Positions 7,520 through 15,496 of a stretch of DNA of 64,000 nucleotides are shown piece after piece (position 1 is the stretch's first letter; each line of letters opens with the position of its first letter). Source of the DNA: Dermatobacter hominis (GTDB lineage Bacteria; Actinomycetota; Acidimicrobiia; Acidimicrobiales; Microtrichaceae); NCBI RefSeq assembly GCF_020715685.1, contig NZ_CP085840.1, positions 1,240,001 to 1,304,000 of the forward strand, read 5' to 3'. The position numbers and the translations under genes were made by a program. The notes under the pieces are model-generated. The model made no database searches. It saw only the letters and a program-made list of their open reading frames with translations, and was not told the DNA's origin.

Positions 7520-7981
7520 TCAGTAGTCGCCCTTGATGACGAAGTAGGAGCCCCGGATCGTCCCGGCCAGCTTCGACTTCTGCCGGGCGAACTTGAACGA
7601 GGACAGCTCCTCGGGGATCTCCATGCCGTCCGACAGCTTGAAGCCGACGGCGTGCTTCTTGGGGTTGTCGAACTCCCACATCACGTTGATCGACAGCCCG
7701 CTCTCGTAGAACACGTAGTCGAACTTGATGCCCGGGACCTCGAACGAGGTGGCCTCGAGCGGCGGCGACTCGATGACGATGCCGCGCTCCTCCTCGAGGA
7801 TGGTGCTGACCCGGTCGATCGTCTTCTTGGCCTTGCTCGCCGGCTCGACGGTGAACACGTGGTCGTACTTGTTCTTGAAGTAGCGGGCCTCGTTGGCCCG
7901 GAGCCCGGCCAGCGCATCGGCCACCGGCGACGACTCCAGACCGACGGTCGAGACCTCGTTGAAGTCCACTTCGTACGACAT
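7520..7981 (-). CDS. Conserved-looking hypothetical protein, 153 residues
   Basis: A soluble 153-residue protein with no signal peptide or membrane segment and an unusually lysine-rich composition for this GC content (EPASKAKKTIDRV, FDNPKKHAVGFKLSDG, FKFARQKSKLAG). The lysine codons are all AAG. The start at 7981 has a strong ggaggt ribosome binding site, so the gene is very likely real and well translated. It converges on the DHFR-family gene with 36 bases between stops. I do not recognise the family. Confidence 0.65.
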   Translation of the reverse strand: MSYEVDFNEVSTVGLESSPVADALAGLRANEARYFKNKYDHVFTVEPASKAKKTIDRVSTILEEERGIVIESPPLEATSFEVPGIKFDYVFYESGLSINVMWEFDNPKKHAVGFKLSDGMEIPEELSSFKFARQKSKLAGTIRGSYFVIKGDY

Positions 7982-8094
7982 GAGCACCTCCACTGGCCGC
8001 TGCGGGACCGGTGCGACCGGGCGGCACGCTACTCCCGGCGGACGGCGCCGGCGCACCGAGGTGTACGAATGGGGGCCGTCCGAGGAGGTCGCCC

Positions 8095-8988
8095 ATGCCG
8101 AGTCCGGAGCACGACGAGATCGTCGCCCTCATCCGCGCCAGTGCGGACGACCCCACGGCGGTCGTCGGCTTCGACGAGGCCCGTGCCCGCCTCGACTCCC
8201 TCGGCGCCATCTTCGCCGTGCCCGACGGGGTGGAGATCACACCTGCCGAGCTCGCCGGTGTGCGGGTCGAGCGCTTCCGGCCGTCGGGCGCCGTCGGGCC
8301 CGGGTCGATCCAGTACCACCACGGCGGCTCCTACATCGGCGGTTCGCTCGACAGCCATCGGCCGCTCACCGCCCGCCTGGCCGCGGCGACCGGCCGGGAG
8401 GTCGTCGCCGTCGACTACCGGCTCGCTCCCGAGCACCCCTTCCCCGCCGGCCTCGACGACGCCCGTGCGGTGCACCGCCACCTCGTGGACGTCGAGGGCA
8501 TCGACCCGGCCCAGCTGGTGGTCGCCGGCGACTCCGCCGGTGGCGGGCTCACCGCGGCGCTCACGTTGGCCCTGCGCGACGACGGGTCGGCACCCGCCGG
8601 TGCGGTCCTCCTCTCGCCCTGGCTCGACCTCACGCTCACGAACACCTCGATCACGGAGCTCGCGGACGACGATCCGATGCTGACCGCCGACGCGCTCGCC
8701 CGGGCGGCCGAGGCCTACGCCGGCGGCCGTCTGAAGGAGCCGCTCGTCTCGCCGGTGTTCGGCGACCTGGCCGGTCTGCCGCCGATGCTCGTGCTGGTCG
8801 GGACCGCGGAGATCCTGCTCGACGACAGCCGGACGTTCGCCGAGCGCGCGACGGCAGCGGGCAGCGACGTCGACCTCGACGTCCACGAGGGGCTCATCCA
8901 CGTGTGGCCGTTCGTCGACGGGATCCCCGAGTCCGCCGCCGCCCTCCGGCGCATCGCCGACTGGATCGACGCGACGGTCGGCGCCTGA
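8095..8988 (+). CDS. Alpha/beta hydrolase of the hormone-sensitive lipase family
   Basis: A 297-residue carboxylesterase-type protein. It has the oxyanion-hole motif HHGG (residues 75-78), the nucleophile elbow GDSAGGG (145-151, Ser147), VDYRLAPEHPFPAGLDD around 107-122, and a C-terminal histidine in GLIHVWPF near residue 270, all typical of family IV esterases. Such enzymes hydrolyse short acyl esters in the cytoplasm. A gaggaggt ribosome binding site sets the ATG at 8095. It is followed 51 bases later by the PanE-like reductase on the same strand. Confidence 0.88.
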   Translation: MPSPEHDEIVALIRASADDPTAVVGFDEARARLDSLGAIFAVPDGVEITPAELAGVRVERFRPSGAVGPGSIQYHHGGSYIGGSLDSHRPLTARLAAATGREVVAVDYRLAPEHPFPAGLDDARAVHRHLVDVEGIDPAQLVVAGDSAGGGLTAALTLALRDDGSAPAGAVLLSPWLDLTLTNTSITELADDDPMLTADALARAAEAYAGGRLKEPLVSPVFGDLAGLPPMLVLVGTAEILLDDSRTFAERATAAGSDVDLDVHEGLIHVWPFVDGIPESAAALRRIADWIDATVGA

Positions 8989-9039
8989 GGTCGCGGCACG
9001 GCCACGGCGATCGCATCCGCCGTCGGTAGGGTCCGGGTC

Positions 9040-9999
9040 GTGCGGTACGTGGTCCTGGGAGCCGGCGGCATCGGCGGCACGATCGGCGGACGGGTGTTCG
9101 AGCACGGCCACGACGTCGTGCTCGTCGCCCGCGGCGCGCACCTCGAGGCGCTCCGCGACCGTGGGCTCGAGCTGCGGTCGCCGCAGGGCACGGTCGTCCT
9201 CCCGATCCCCGCGGTCGCCGACGCCTCGGAGCTCGCCCTCGGATCGGCCGACGTGGTGCTGCTGGCGACGAAGACGCAGGACACGGTGGCGGCGCTCGCC
9301 ACGCTCGACGGCGCCCCCGACGTGACCGTCGTGTGCGCGCAGAACGGGGTGCAGAACGAGCGCATGGCGCTGCGGCGCGTCGCCGACGTCCACGGCATGT
9401 GCGTCGCCCTGCCGGCGAGCCACCTCGAGCCCGGCGTGGTCGAGTGCTACGCCGCGCCCCGCAACGGCATCCTCGACGTCGGCCGCTACCCGACCGGCAC
9501 CGACGCCACCGACGAGCGCATCGCCGCCGACCTCGAGGGCTCGGGCTTCATCGCCAGCGCCGCACCCGACGTGATGGCCCGCAAGTACGGGAAGCTCCTG
9601 ATGAACCTGGCCAACGTGCTCGAGGCCGCCGCCGCTCCCGAGGCGTGGGGCGACCTCTACGACCGAGCGCGGACGGAGGCGCTCGAGTGCTTCGAGGCCG
9701 CCGGCATCGAGGTCGACACTGGGGACGACCCCCGACGCGAGCAGATGCGGATGACACCGATCGACGGGCGTCGGCGGTCGGGCGGCTCGACGTGGCAGAG
9801 CCTGGCCAAGGGGTCGGGCTCGACCGAGGCCGACTACCTCAACGGCGAGGTGGTGCTGCTCGGACGCCTCCACGGCGTGCCGACGCCGGTGAACGAGGGC
9901 CTGCAGCGCCTGGCCCGTCACCTCGCCACGACGGGCGCCGAGCCGGGCTCGATGGACCGCGACTCGCTCGTCGACGCCGTCGACGGCCAGAGCAGCTGA
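9040..9999 (+). CDS. 2-dehydropantoate 2-reductase (PanE/ApbA) family protein
   Basis: A 319-residue NAD(P)-dependent reductase. It opens with the Rossmann loop MRYVVLGAGGIGGTIGG, continues with VVLLATKTQDT and VVCAQNGVQNE (substrate loop), and has the helical C-terminal domain with KYGKLLMNLANVLEA containing the family's catalytic lysine/asparagine pair. PanE reduces ketopantoate to pantoate in coenzyme A synthesis, but many paralogues act on other 2-oxo acids, so the substrate is uncertain. The start is a GTG exactly seven bases after a TAGGGT hexamer, with no ribosome binding site, consistent with a leaderless message. Confidence 0.8.
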   Translation: MRYVVLGAGGIGGTIGGRVFEHGHDVVLVARGAHLEALRDRGLELRSPQGTVVLPIPAVADASELALGSADVVLLATKTQDTVAALATLDGAPDVTVVCAQNGVQNERMALRRVADVHGMCVALPASHLEPGVVECYAAPRNGILDVGRYPTGTDATDERIAADLEGSGFIASAAPDVMARKYGKLLMNLANVLEAAAAPEAWGDLYDRARTEALECFEAAGIEVDTGDDPRREQMRMTPIDGRRRSGGSTWQSLAKGSGSTEADYLNGEVVLLGRLHGVPTPVNEGLQRLARHLATTGAEPGSMDRDSLVDAVDGQSS

Positions 10000-10011
10000 C
10001 CCCGTTCGGCG

Positions 10012-10138
10012 AACTTGTACGCGTGCGACCAATGAGCGGTCCGTGGCGTACGAGATCGACGGGTTGGGCCCTGTCGTCGGGCCCCGGTCGGCCAACTTGT
10101 ACGCGAGCGACCAGCCGGTGATACGTGGCGTACAAGTT
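10012..10138. repeat. Two tandem long inverted repeats between convergent genes
   Basis: Two copies 82 bases apart, each starting aacttgtacgc and ending with its complement. Copy 1 is 10012-10022 with 10046-10056 (two mismatches). Copy 2 is 10094-10104 with 10128-10138 (perfect 11 bp, gcgtacaagtt). The spacers also share gcgacca. They lie between the stop of the PanE-like gene and the stop of the acyl-CoA dehydrogenase gene, so they are probably a bidirectional terminator that has been duplicated. Confidence 0.75.
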
Positions 10139-10219
10139 CGATGGGGTGGGGTCCCGGAGGAGCGGGCCTCATCGGACCAGCCGGCCTGAACCGGCCCGAC
10201 CCCCGGCCGGCTGGGCCGG

Positions 10220-11395
10220 TCAGCCCCAGCGGGGGGCGGCGTCGGGGTCGATGCCGAGGGACAGCTTCCCGATGAGCTCGTGGGCCAGCATCGTGTTGCC
10301 CGGGTGGAACCGGCCCATGCGGACGTCCCGGAACAGCTGCTCGATGCGGTTGCGCCGGAAGGCGCCGGCGCCACCGGTGAGGTCGAGCGCCTTGTCGACG
10401 ATCTCGAAGCTGCGGTCGATCACGAAGGACCGGCAACCGACGAGATGCGCCGGCCAGTCCGGGTGCTCGACGCCGGCCGCCCAGTCCCGGGCCGTGCGCT
10501 CGAGCAGGGCGTCGGCCGCGTCGTAGGCGATCCGCATGTCGGCGACGATGTGCTGGACCTCCGGGTGCGTGGCCATCGAGCCGCTGATGGCGATCGAGGT
10601 CCGCCGGGGCAGCGAGTCCACCATGATGTCGAACGCCCGCTTGGCCGCGCCGAGGTAGACGGACGAGAAGCCGAGCAGCGCCCAGGCGAAGATCGACAGG
10701 TGGAACGGTCCGGCGCCGGCGAAGCCGGCCGGGCACACGAGTGCCACCTGGTCGTCGGGGACGAACGCCTTGTCGAGGATCGTGTCCTGGCTCTGCGTCG
10801 CCCGCATCCCGAGGGTGTCCCAGGTGTCGATGATCTCGACGCCCTTGGTGTCCCGGGACACGAAGCCGTGCACGATCATCGGCGCGTCCGGGTCGCTCAC
10901 GTCCATGGCGTGGAAGCCGCCGAGCGTCCACACCGGCGAGAGGCTGCCGAAGATCTTGTGACCGGAGACCTCCCAGCCGCCGTCGACCCGCTCGGCGTGG
11001 GCGACCGCCAGCAGCAGCGGCAGGTCGTTGCCGGCCTCGCCGTGCAGCGCGCAGAACACGTCACCACCGACCGCCCGGTCGAACATCCACGTGAGCGACG
11101 CGTCGCCGAGCCGTTCGAGGTCGGCGGCGACGCCCATCCAGTAGCAGTGCATGTTCGTGGCCAGGGCGGTGGCGGGCGCCACGTACGCCAATCGCCTCAC
11201 CATGCGGCAGTACTCGTCGAGCATCACGCCGGATCCGCCGTGCTGCTCCGGTATCGGCGCCAGCAGGTACCCCGACCGGCGGAGCTCCTCCCAGTCCTCG
11301 TCGAAGAACCGGTTCTCCCGGTCGTACAACGGCGCTCGTTCGTCGAACCTGCTGAGCATGTCCGCGTCGAGCAGGTCCCTCGTCATCGTTGCCAT
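10220..11395 (-). CDS. Acyl-CoA dehydrogenase family protein
   Basis: A 391-residue FAD-dependent dehydrogenase. The helical N-terminal domain (residues 1-130, with GYLLAPIPEQHGGSG), a central beta-domain (GWEVSGHKIFGSLSPV, GVEIIDTWDTLGMRATQSQDTILDKAFVP) and the C-terminal helical domain with DLTGGAGAFRRNRIEQLFRDVRMGRFHPGN are in the usual order and length. It would oxidise an acyl-CoA or a related substrate and pass electrons to ETF. No thioesterase, ETF or hydratase gene is adjacent, so the substrate is unknown. A gaaggga motif lies upstream of the ATG. The 167 bases before it hold no gene. Confidence 0.85.
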   Translation of the reverse strand: MATMTRDLLDADMLSRFDERAPLYDRENRFFDEDWEELRRSGYLLAPIPEQHGGSGVMLDEYCRMVRRLAYVAPATALATNMHCYWMGVAADLERLGDASLTWMFDRAVGGDVFCALHGEAGNDLPLLLAVAHAERVDGGWEVSGHKIFGSLSPVWTLGGFHAMDVSDPDAPMIVHGFVSRDTKGVEIIDTWDTLGMRATQSQDTILDKAFVPDDQVALVCPAGFAGAGPFHLSIFAWALLGFSSVYLGAAKRAFDIMVDSLPRRTSIAISGSMATHPEVQHIVADMRIAYDAADALLERTARDWAAGVEHPDWPAHLVGCRSFVIDRSFEIVDKALDLTGGAGAFRRNRIEQLFRDVRMGRFHPGNTMLAHELIGKLSLGIDPDAAPRWG

Positions 11396-11562
11396 CGGCC
11401 CGTTCCCTTCCCTCGGAGGGAGGACCCAGGGGCGTGCCCCCTCGTCCGACTCTCGCGCCCGGCTGACCGATGGTCAACGGCGACTCTGGCACTCCGCGAT
11501 GACGGCGACCAGCGACTGCTCGGGGCGTCGTCACCGCCCGGCCCGGCTCGGCCGGTCGCGCC

Positions 11563-12099
11563 TCAGTCGGTCTCGGGGAGCACCGAGTGCGCCGCAGCCT
11601 GCGCCGCCGGGCTGGCCAGGTGCAGCACCCGGTGGAGCGAGCGGGCGAACTCGCGCTCGTCGGACGCCATCCGGTCGATCTGCTCCACCGTGTCCGCCGC
11701 CCACAGGGTCGCGATGTCGGCGGTGCGGCCCTCGTCGAGCACGAGCGTGCCCCCGTCGCGCAGCTCCACCACGGTGACCGGGCCGTCGACGTCCATCGTG
11801 TCGCGGCGGATCGTGCACCACAGCCACGCGACCTCCTCGGCGTCGGCCCCGATGACGTCGCGCACCTCGTCGCGCGTGGCCGGCGTGTCCACCGGGAAGT
11901 ACTCGGTGCCGTAGGCCGAGTGGAAGAGGCCGGCGTCGCACATCGCGGGCCGCTCGCCCCACTCGGCGAGCACGCGGCGGGTCCCCAGCAGGTGGGAGAT
12001 GAACGGGACGTGCGAGTCGTGCGTCAGGTCGCCGAACCCGAGGCGCCGCAGCAGCTCCAGCCGTTCGCCGGTCGGGCTGGCCACGTCCTGCCTGGTCAT
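11563..12099 (-). CDS. DUF6817-like protein
   Basis: A 178-residue soluble protein resembling the DUF6817 family. It has SHLLGTRRVLAEWGERPAMCDAGLFHSAYGTE near residues 35-66, which recalls HD-type metal-binding helices (His36, His60), and EEVAWLWCTIRRD further on. The biochemical role of this family is not known to me. The ATG follows a TAGGCT hexamer by seven bases without a ribosome binding site, indicating a leaderless transcript. The next gene upstream on the same strand ends 144 bases away; that gap contains no gene. Confidence 0.65.
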   Translation of the reverse strand: MTRQDVASPTGERLELLRRLGFGDLTHDSHVPFISHLLGTRRVLAEWGERPAMCDAGLFHSAYGTEYFPVDTPATRDEVRDVIGADAEEVAWLWCTIRRDTMDVDGPVTVVELRDGGTLVLDEGRTADIATLWAADTVEQIDRMASDEREFARSLHRVLHLASPAAQAAAHSVLPETD

Positions 12100-12243
12100 G
12101 CCCGCGAGCCTACGACCGACCGGCGCGATCCACGAGGGGACCCGTCGAGGTCCGCCCTCAGTCCCGGTCGTGGTGGCAGACGGCTTCGAGCATCACGCCG
12201 AACGGGTCGAGCCAGGACCATTCGGCGTCGACGGCGCGGGCCG

Positions 12244-12489
12244 TCAGGTCGTCGGCACGAACCGGTAGCGCCACTCGTGACGTGGACCGACGTCGTCGAG
12301 CACGTACACGCCGCCCCGCTCCTCGATCTCCAGGCGGGGCGGGAACCGCTCGACCCGGCTGCGACACGGTCCGCCGTCGCACTCGACGAACATGCGGTCG
12401 CCCGGTCGCAGCTCGACCAGCTCGACGCGCTGGTCGTAGTAACCGGCCGGGTGCCGGGCGCCGTCGGCGGGCTCGTTCCACCGGGTCAT
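12244..12489 (-). CDS. Small hypothetical protein, 81 residues
   Basis: An 81-residue soluble protein with an ATG start and a plausible, not obviously shadow-like composition (EPADGARHPAGYYDQRVELVELRPGDRMFVECDGGPCRSRVERFPPRLEIEERGG). It contains two nearby cysteines in CDGGPC. It may be a small beta-rich protein. No family or function is recognised. It is divergent from the methyltransferase gene, with 82 bases between starts. Confidence 0.5.
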   Translation of the reverse strand: MTRWNEPADGARHPAGYYDQRVELVELRPGDRMFVECDGGPCRSRVERFPPRLEIEERGGVYVLDDVGPRHEWRYRFVPTT

Positions 12490-12571
12490 GCCTCCATGAT
12501 GGCGCCGAACGGCCCGTCGACAGCGGGTCGACGTGGCGCGAGGCTGACCCGAGCTGCGCAGGGGGTGTGGA

Positions 12572-13387
12572 GTGTCCGACGGGAACCCGATGGCGACGCT
12601 GTTCGATCGCCTGGCCGACTCCTACGACGCCGTCGGCGTCGACTTCATCACGCCGATCGCCCGAGGGCTGGTCGACGAGCTCGACCCCCGCCCCGGCGAG
12701 GCGGCGCTCGACGTCGGTTGCGGCAAGGGCGCCGCGCTCGTTCCGCTGGCCCGGGCCGTCGGACCGTCCGGCACGGCCGTCGGCATCGACGTCTCACCGG
12801 GGATGGTCGACCGGGCGCGAGCTGCGATCGAGGAGGCCGGCACGAGCGCCACTGTCGAGGTCGGCGACGCGATGCACCCCGAGGTCGACGGACCGTTCGA
12901 CCTGATCGCCTCGTCGCTCGTCCTGTTCTTCCTGTCCGACCCGCTCGCGGCGCTCATGGCCTGGCGTCCGCTCCTGCGCGAGGGCGGACGGGTCGGCGTC
13001 TCGACGTTCGGCCCGCTCACCGAGCGGTGGCGCACCACGGTCGACGCCGAGCTGCACCGCCACGCGCCGGCTCACGTCAAGGACGCGCGCACCGACGGCC
13101 AGGCCGGGCCCTTCTCGAGCGACGCCGGCATGGAGGAGCTGCTCCGCAGCGCGGGCTACGGCGACGTCCGCACGGTCACGACGACGGTCTGCCCCCGCTT
13201 CGACGACCCCGAGCACTGGCAGCGGTTCTCGATGTCGGTGGGCCAGCGCCGGTTCTGGGAGGCGATCCCGCCGGATCGCTACGACGAGGTCCGGGCGACG
13301 CTGTTCGAGGCCGTCGACGCCTGCCGGGACGACGAGGGACGCATCGGCTTCGACCAGGCCGTGCGCTACACGATCGCCTCGGCCTGA
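12572..13387 (+). CDS. SAM-dependent class I methyltransferase
   Basis: A 271-residue protein with the class I methyltransferase fold. Motif I is LDVGCGKGAAL near residues 46-56, the acidic motif II residue is in VGIDVSPGMVDRAR near 69-82, and DLIASSLVLFFLSDP near 110-124 is motif IV. The rest resembles ubiquinone/menaquinone-type methyltransferases, and the acceptor is unknown. The GTG start has a run of G (agggggtgtgga) just upstream. The C-terminal coding part overlaps a frame of the convergent DUF1232 gene, which probably reflects a frameshift there. Confidence 0.8.
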   Translation: MSDGNPMATLFDRLADSYDAVGVDFITPIARGLVDELDPRPGEAALDVGCGKGAALVPLARAVGPSGTAVGIDVSPGMVDRARAAIEEAGTSATVEVGDAMHPEVDGPFDLIASSLVLFFLSDPLAALMAWRPLLREGGRVGVSTFGPLTERWRTTVDAELHRHAPAHVKDARTDGQAGPFSSDAGMEELLRSAGYGDVRTVTTTVCPRFDDPEHWQRFSMSVGQRRFWEAIPPDRYDEVRATLFEAVDACRDDEGRIGFDQAVRYTIASA

Positions 13388-13826
13388 GACGGCGCAGCGT
13401 GCGGGCCGGCGCGCCCGGTCGATCAGGCGGTGGCGTCGGGACCTCGCGCCCGATCAGCCGGGCCATGAGGGTCGGGTCCGCCGGCCACGCCTCGAACAGC
13501 ACCTCGGGCGGCACCCGACGCGCCGCGAACCGGAGGGCGAGCGCGACCACGACCACGTCGTCGAGCGGCCCGATCACGGGAAGGAACTCGGGCAGCAGGT
13601 CGATCGGCGACAGCACCCACAGCCCGGCGACGAGCACTGCCGCCTTGGCGCTGCGCGGCACGGCCGGGTGCGTCCGCAGGCGCCTCGCGGTCGTGACCGC
13701 GGCCGGCAGGAGCGAGGCGAGGTCCTTCAGGATCCCGTCCGGCAGGCGGGCGGCCAGCACGATCATGAGGGCCCAGGTCGCGACGAGCACGGCGCCGCCG
13801 ACGACCAGGGCGCGCACCCAGGTCAC
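13176..13826 (-). CDS. DUF1232-type membrane protein, 3' end probably frameshifted
   Basis: The first 125 or so residues form a coherent protein: a membrane segment (MTWVRALVVGGAVLVATWALMIVLA), helices, and PRSAKAAVLVAGLWVLSPIDLLPEFLPVIGPLDDVVVVALALRFAARRVPPEVLFEAWP, the hallmark of DUF1232 (YkvA-like) proteins. After VPTPPP the frame degenerates into Arg/Pro-rich sequence antisense to the methyltransferase gene. One extra base near 13441 would instead give the ending EVPDATA-stop at 13423, just clear of the neighbour. I suspect a one-base deletion, real or an assembly error. Its GTG overlaps the permease stop as GTGA, so the two are translationally coupled. Confidence 0.6.
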   Translation of the reverse strand: MTWVRALVVGGAVLVATWALMIVLAARLPDGILKDLASLLPAAVTTARRLRTHPAVPRSAKAAVLVAGLWVLSPIDLLPEFLPVIGPLDDVVVVALALRFAARRVPPEVLFEAWPADPTLMARLIGREVPTPPPDRPGAPARTLRRLRPRRSCSARPGRSRCVPRRPGRRRRPRTASPGPRRSDPAGSPPRTGAGPPTSRTAASARGRRSGGRPSS

Positions 13827-15067
13827 GGGTCCAACCTACGCCCGGTCGGCCACCAGATCAGCAGGCCGACCACCAGCACGGCGGCCCCCACCACGACGCT
13901 GGCCGCCGGCAGCGACAGGGCGAGCGCCACGCACCCGACCAGGCCGGCCCCGGCGAGCCAGCGCGGCCACCGCCGCTCTCCCGGCTCGAGCGTCCAGGCC
14001 GACGCGTTCGCCACGGCGTAGTAGGTCAGCACCGCGAAGGAGCTGAAGCCGATGGCGCCGCGCACGTCGGTGACGAGGAGCACCACGACGACGACCGCAC
14101 CGACCGCGAGCTCGGCCCGGTGCGGGACCTTGCGCGCCGGGTGCACCGCGCCGAGCCACCGGGGCAGGTCGCGGTTGGCCCCCATGGCGAAGGCCGTGCG
14201 GCTCACCCCGGCGAGCAGCGACAGGAGCACGCCGACGGTCGCCACCGCCGCCCCGGCCCGCGTGACCGCCGGCGCCCAGGACCACGAGCTCGCCCGGGCC
14301 ACCGCTTCGAGCGGGGCCGCGCTCCGGGCGAGCGCGGCGGCGCCGATCGAGGCGAGCGCCACGACCGCGACGACGGCGTACACGCCGAGCGCGACGCCCA
14401 GCGCGATCGGGATCGCCCGCGGGATCGTGCGAGCCGGGTCACGGACCTCCTCGCCCAACGTCGCGATCCGGGCGTAGCCGGCGAAGGCGAAGAACAGCAG
14501 CCCGGCGGCCTGGAGGACACCGTGCCAGCCGCCGATCGCAGGACCGAGGTCGTCGGCACCGAGGCCGTGCTCGGTGCCCGCGGCGACCACGACCGCCAGG
14601 GCGACCAGCACGAGCGCCAGGATGACCCGCGACGCGATCGCGGTCTTGCGGACCCCGGCGAGGTTGATCGCGGTCAGGCACGCCACGACCCCGATCGCCA
14701 GCGCCCGGGCGTGGTCGGGGGCGACGTAGGAGCCGAACGTGAGCGCGACGGCCGCGCAGCTCGCCGTCTTGCCGACGACGAACCCCCAACCGGCCAGGTA
14801 CCCCCACACGGGACCCAGCCGTTCGCGGCCGTAGACGTAGGTGCCGCCCGACTCGGGGTAGCGGGCGGCCAGCTGCGCCGACGAGGTGGCGTTGCAGTAG
14901 GCGACCGCGCCGGCGAGCGCGAGCCCCACGAGCAGCGCGCTGCCCGCGGCCTCGGCGGCAGGGCCGATCGCCACGAACACGCCGGCGCCGACCATCGACG
15001 ACAGCCCGATGACCACGGCGTCGGTCGTGCCGAGTCGGCGCGCCAGGCGCGAGGACGTCTCGCTCAT
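13823..15067 (-). CDS. APC-superfamily amino acid permease
   Basis: A 414-residue membrane protein with about 12 hydrophobic segments. The first transmembrane pair has TTDAVVIGLSSMVGAGVFVAIGP, the unwound-helix glycine motif of APC transporters, followed by ARYPESGGTYVYGRERLGP and the conserved FFAFAGYARIATLGEEVRDPARTIPRAI. It should move an amino acid or amine across the cytoplasmic membrane by proton coupling or exchange; substrate unknown. It sits 31 bases after the VOC gene in the same operon and overlaps the DUF1232 gene by four bases. Confidence 0.85.
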   Translation of the reverse strand: MSETSSRLARRLGTTDAVVIGLSSMVGAGVFVAIGPAAEAAGSALLVGLALAGAVAYCNATSSAQLAARYPESGGTYVYGRERLGPVWGYLAGWGFVVGKTASCAAVALTFGSYVAPDHARALAIGVVACLTAINLAGVRKTAIASRVILALVLVALAVVVAAGTEHGLGADDLGPAIGGWHGVLQAAGLLFFAFAGYARIATLGEEVRDPARTIPRAIPIALGVALGVYAVVAVVALASIGAAALARSAAPLEAVARASSWSWAPAVTRAGAAVATVGVLLSLLAGVSRTAFAMGANRDLPRWLGAVHPARKVPHRAELAVGAVVVVVLLVTDVRGAIGFSSFAVLTYYAVANASAWTLEPGERRWPRWLAGAGLVGCVALALSLPAASVVVGAAVLVVGLLIWWPTGRRLDP

Positions 15068-15098
15068 GTGTGGTCGGCGGCCGTCGCTGGTGGCGCGG

Positions 15099-15482
15099 CT
15101 ACGCGATCCGGGGCTCGAAGATCTCGACGACGTTGCCGGACGGGTCCTGCACCAGCACCTGCGAGCCGCCGGGGCCCGACAGGACGTCGTTGCGGAACGC
15201 GGCGCCGGCCGCCCGGAGCCGCTCGACCTCGCCGTCGATGTCGTCGACGATCAGGTGGATGCGGTTCCAGCCGCCCGGGCCCGGCACCGCACCGTCGGGC
15301 ATGGGCCGTCCCGCCGAGCTGGTCGGACCGCTCAACAGCAGTCGCAGGTTGCCCCGGCGCACGTCGGCGAAGGCGGGCGCGAAGTCGTTCAGCACCTCGA
15401 AGCCGAGCACCGACGTGTAGAACGCGACCGACGCCTCGACGTCGTCGACCATGTACCGGACGCTGACGGTTCCCTCGTCCAC
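15099..15482 (-). CDS. VOC (glyoxalase/bleomycin-resistance) family protein
   Basis: A 127-residue single-domain protein with two beta-alpha-beta-beta-beta modules: VRYMVDDVEASVAFYTSVLGFEV at the N-terminus and IHLIVDDIDGEVERLRAAGAAF ... VLVQDPSGNVVEIFEP in the second half. Metal ligands of VOC enzymes normally include His in the second module and the final Glu, both present. There is no cysteine, so it is not an ArsI-type C-As lyase despite its arsenic-related neighbour. The GTG at 15482 has gaggaggag upstream. It begins 14 bases after the ArsR-arsenate reductase fusion, so the two are co-transcribed. Confidence 0.8.
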   Translation of the reverse strand: MDEGTVSVRYMVDDVEASVAFYTSVLGFEVLNDFAPAFADVRRGNLRLLLSGPTSSAGRPMPDGAVPGPGGWNRIHLIVDDIDGEVERLRAAGAAFRNDVLSGPGGSQVLVQDPSGNVVEIFEPRIA

Positions 15483-15496
15483 GGCTCCTCCTCGGG

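Noticed and set aside
13823-13835. A leaderless start for the DUF1232 gene from TAGGTT six bases before its GTG
   Set aside because: Its GTG overlaps the stop of the permease gene as GTGA, so translational coupling explains the start and the hexamer lies within coding sequence.
15099-15482. The VOC protein as an ArsI organoarsenical lyase, given its arsenate-reductase neighbour
   Set aside because: ArsI needs cysteines for trivalent arsenic; this protein has none.
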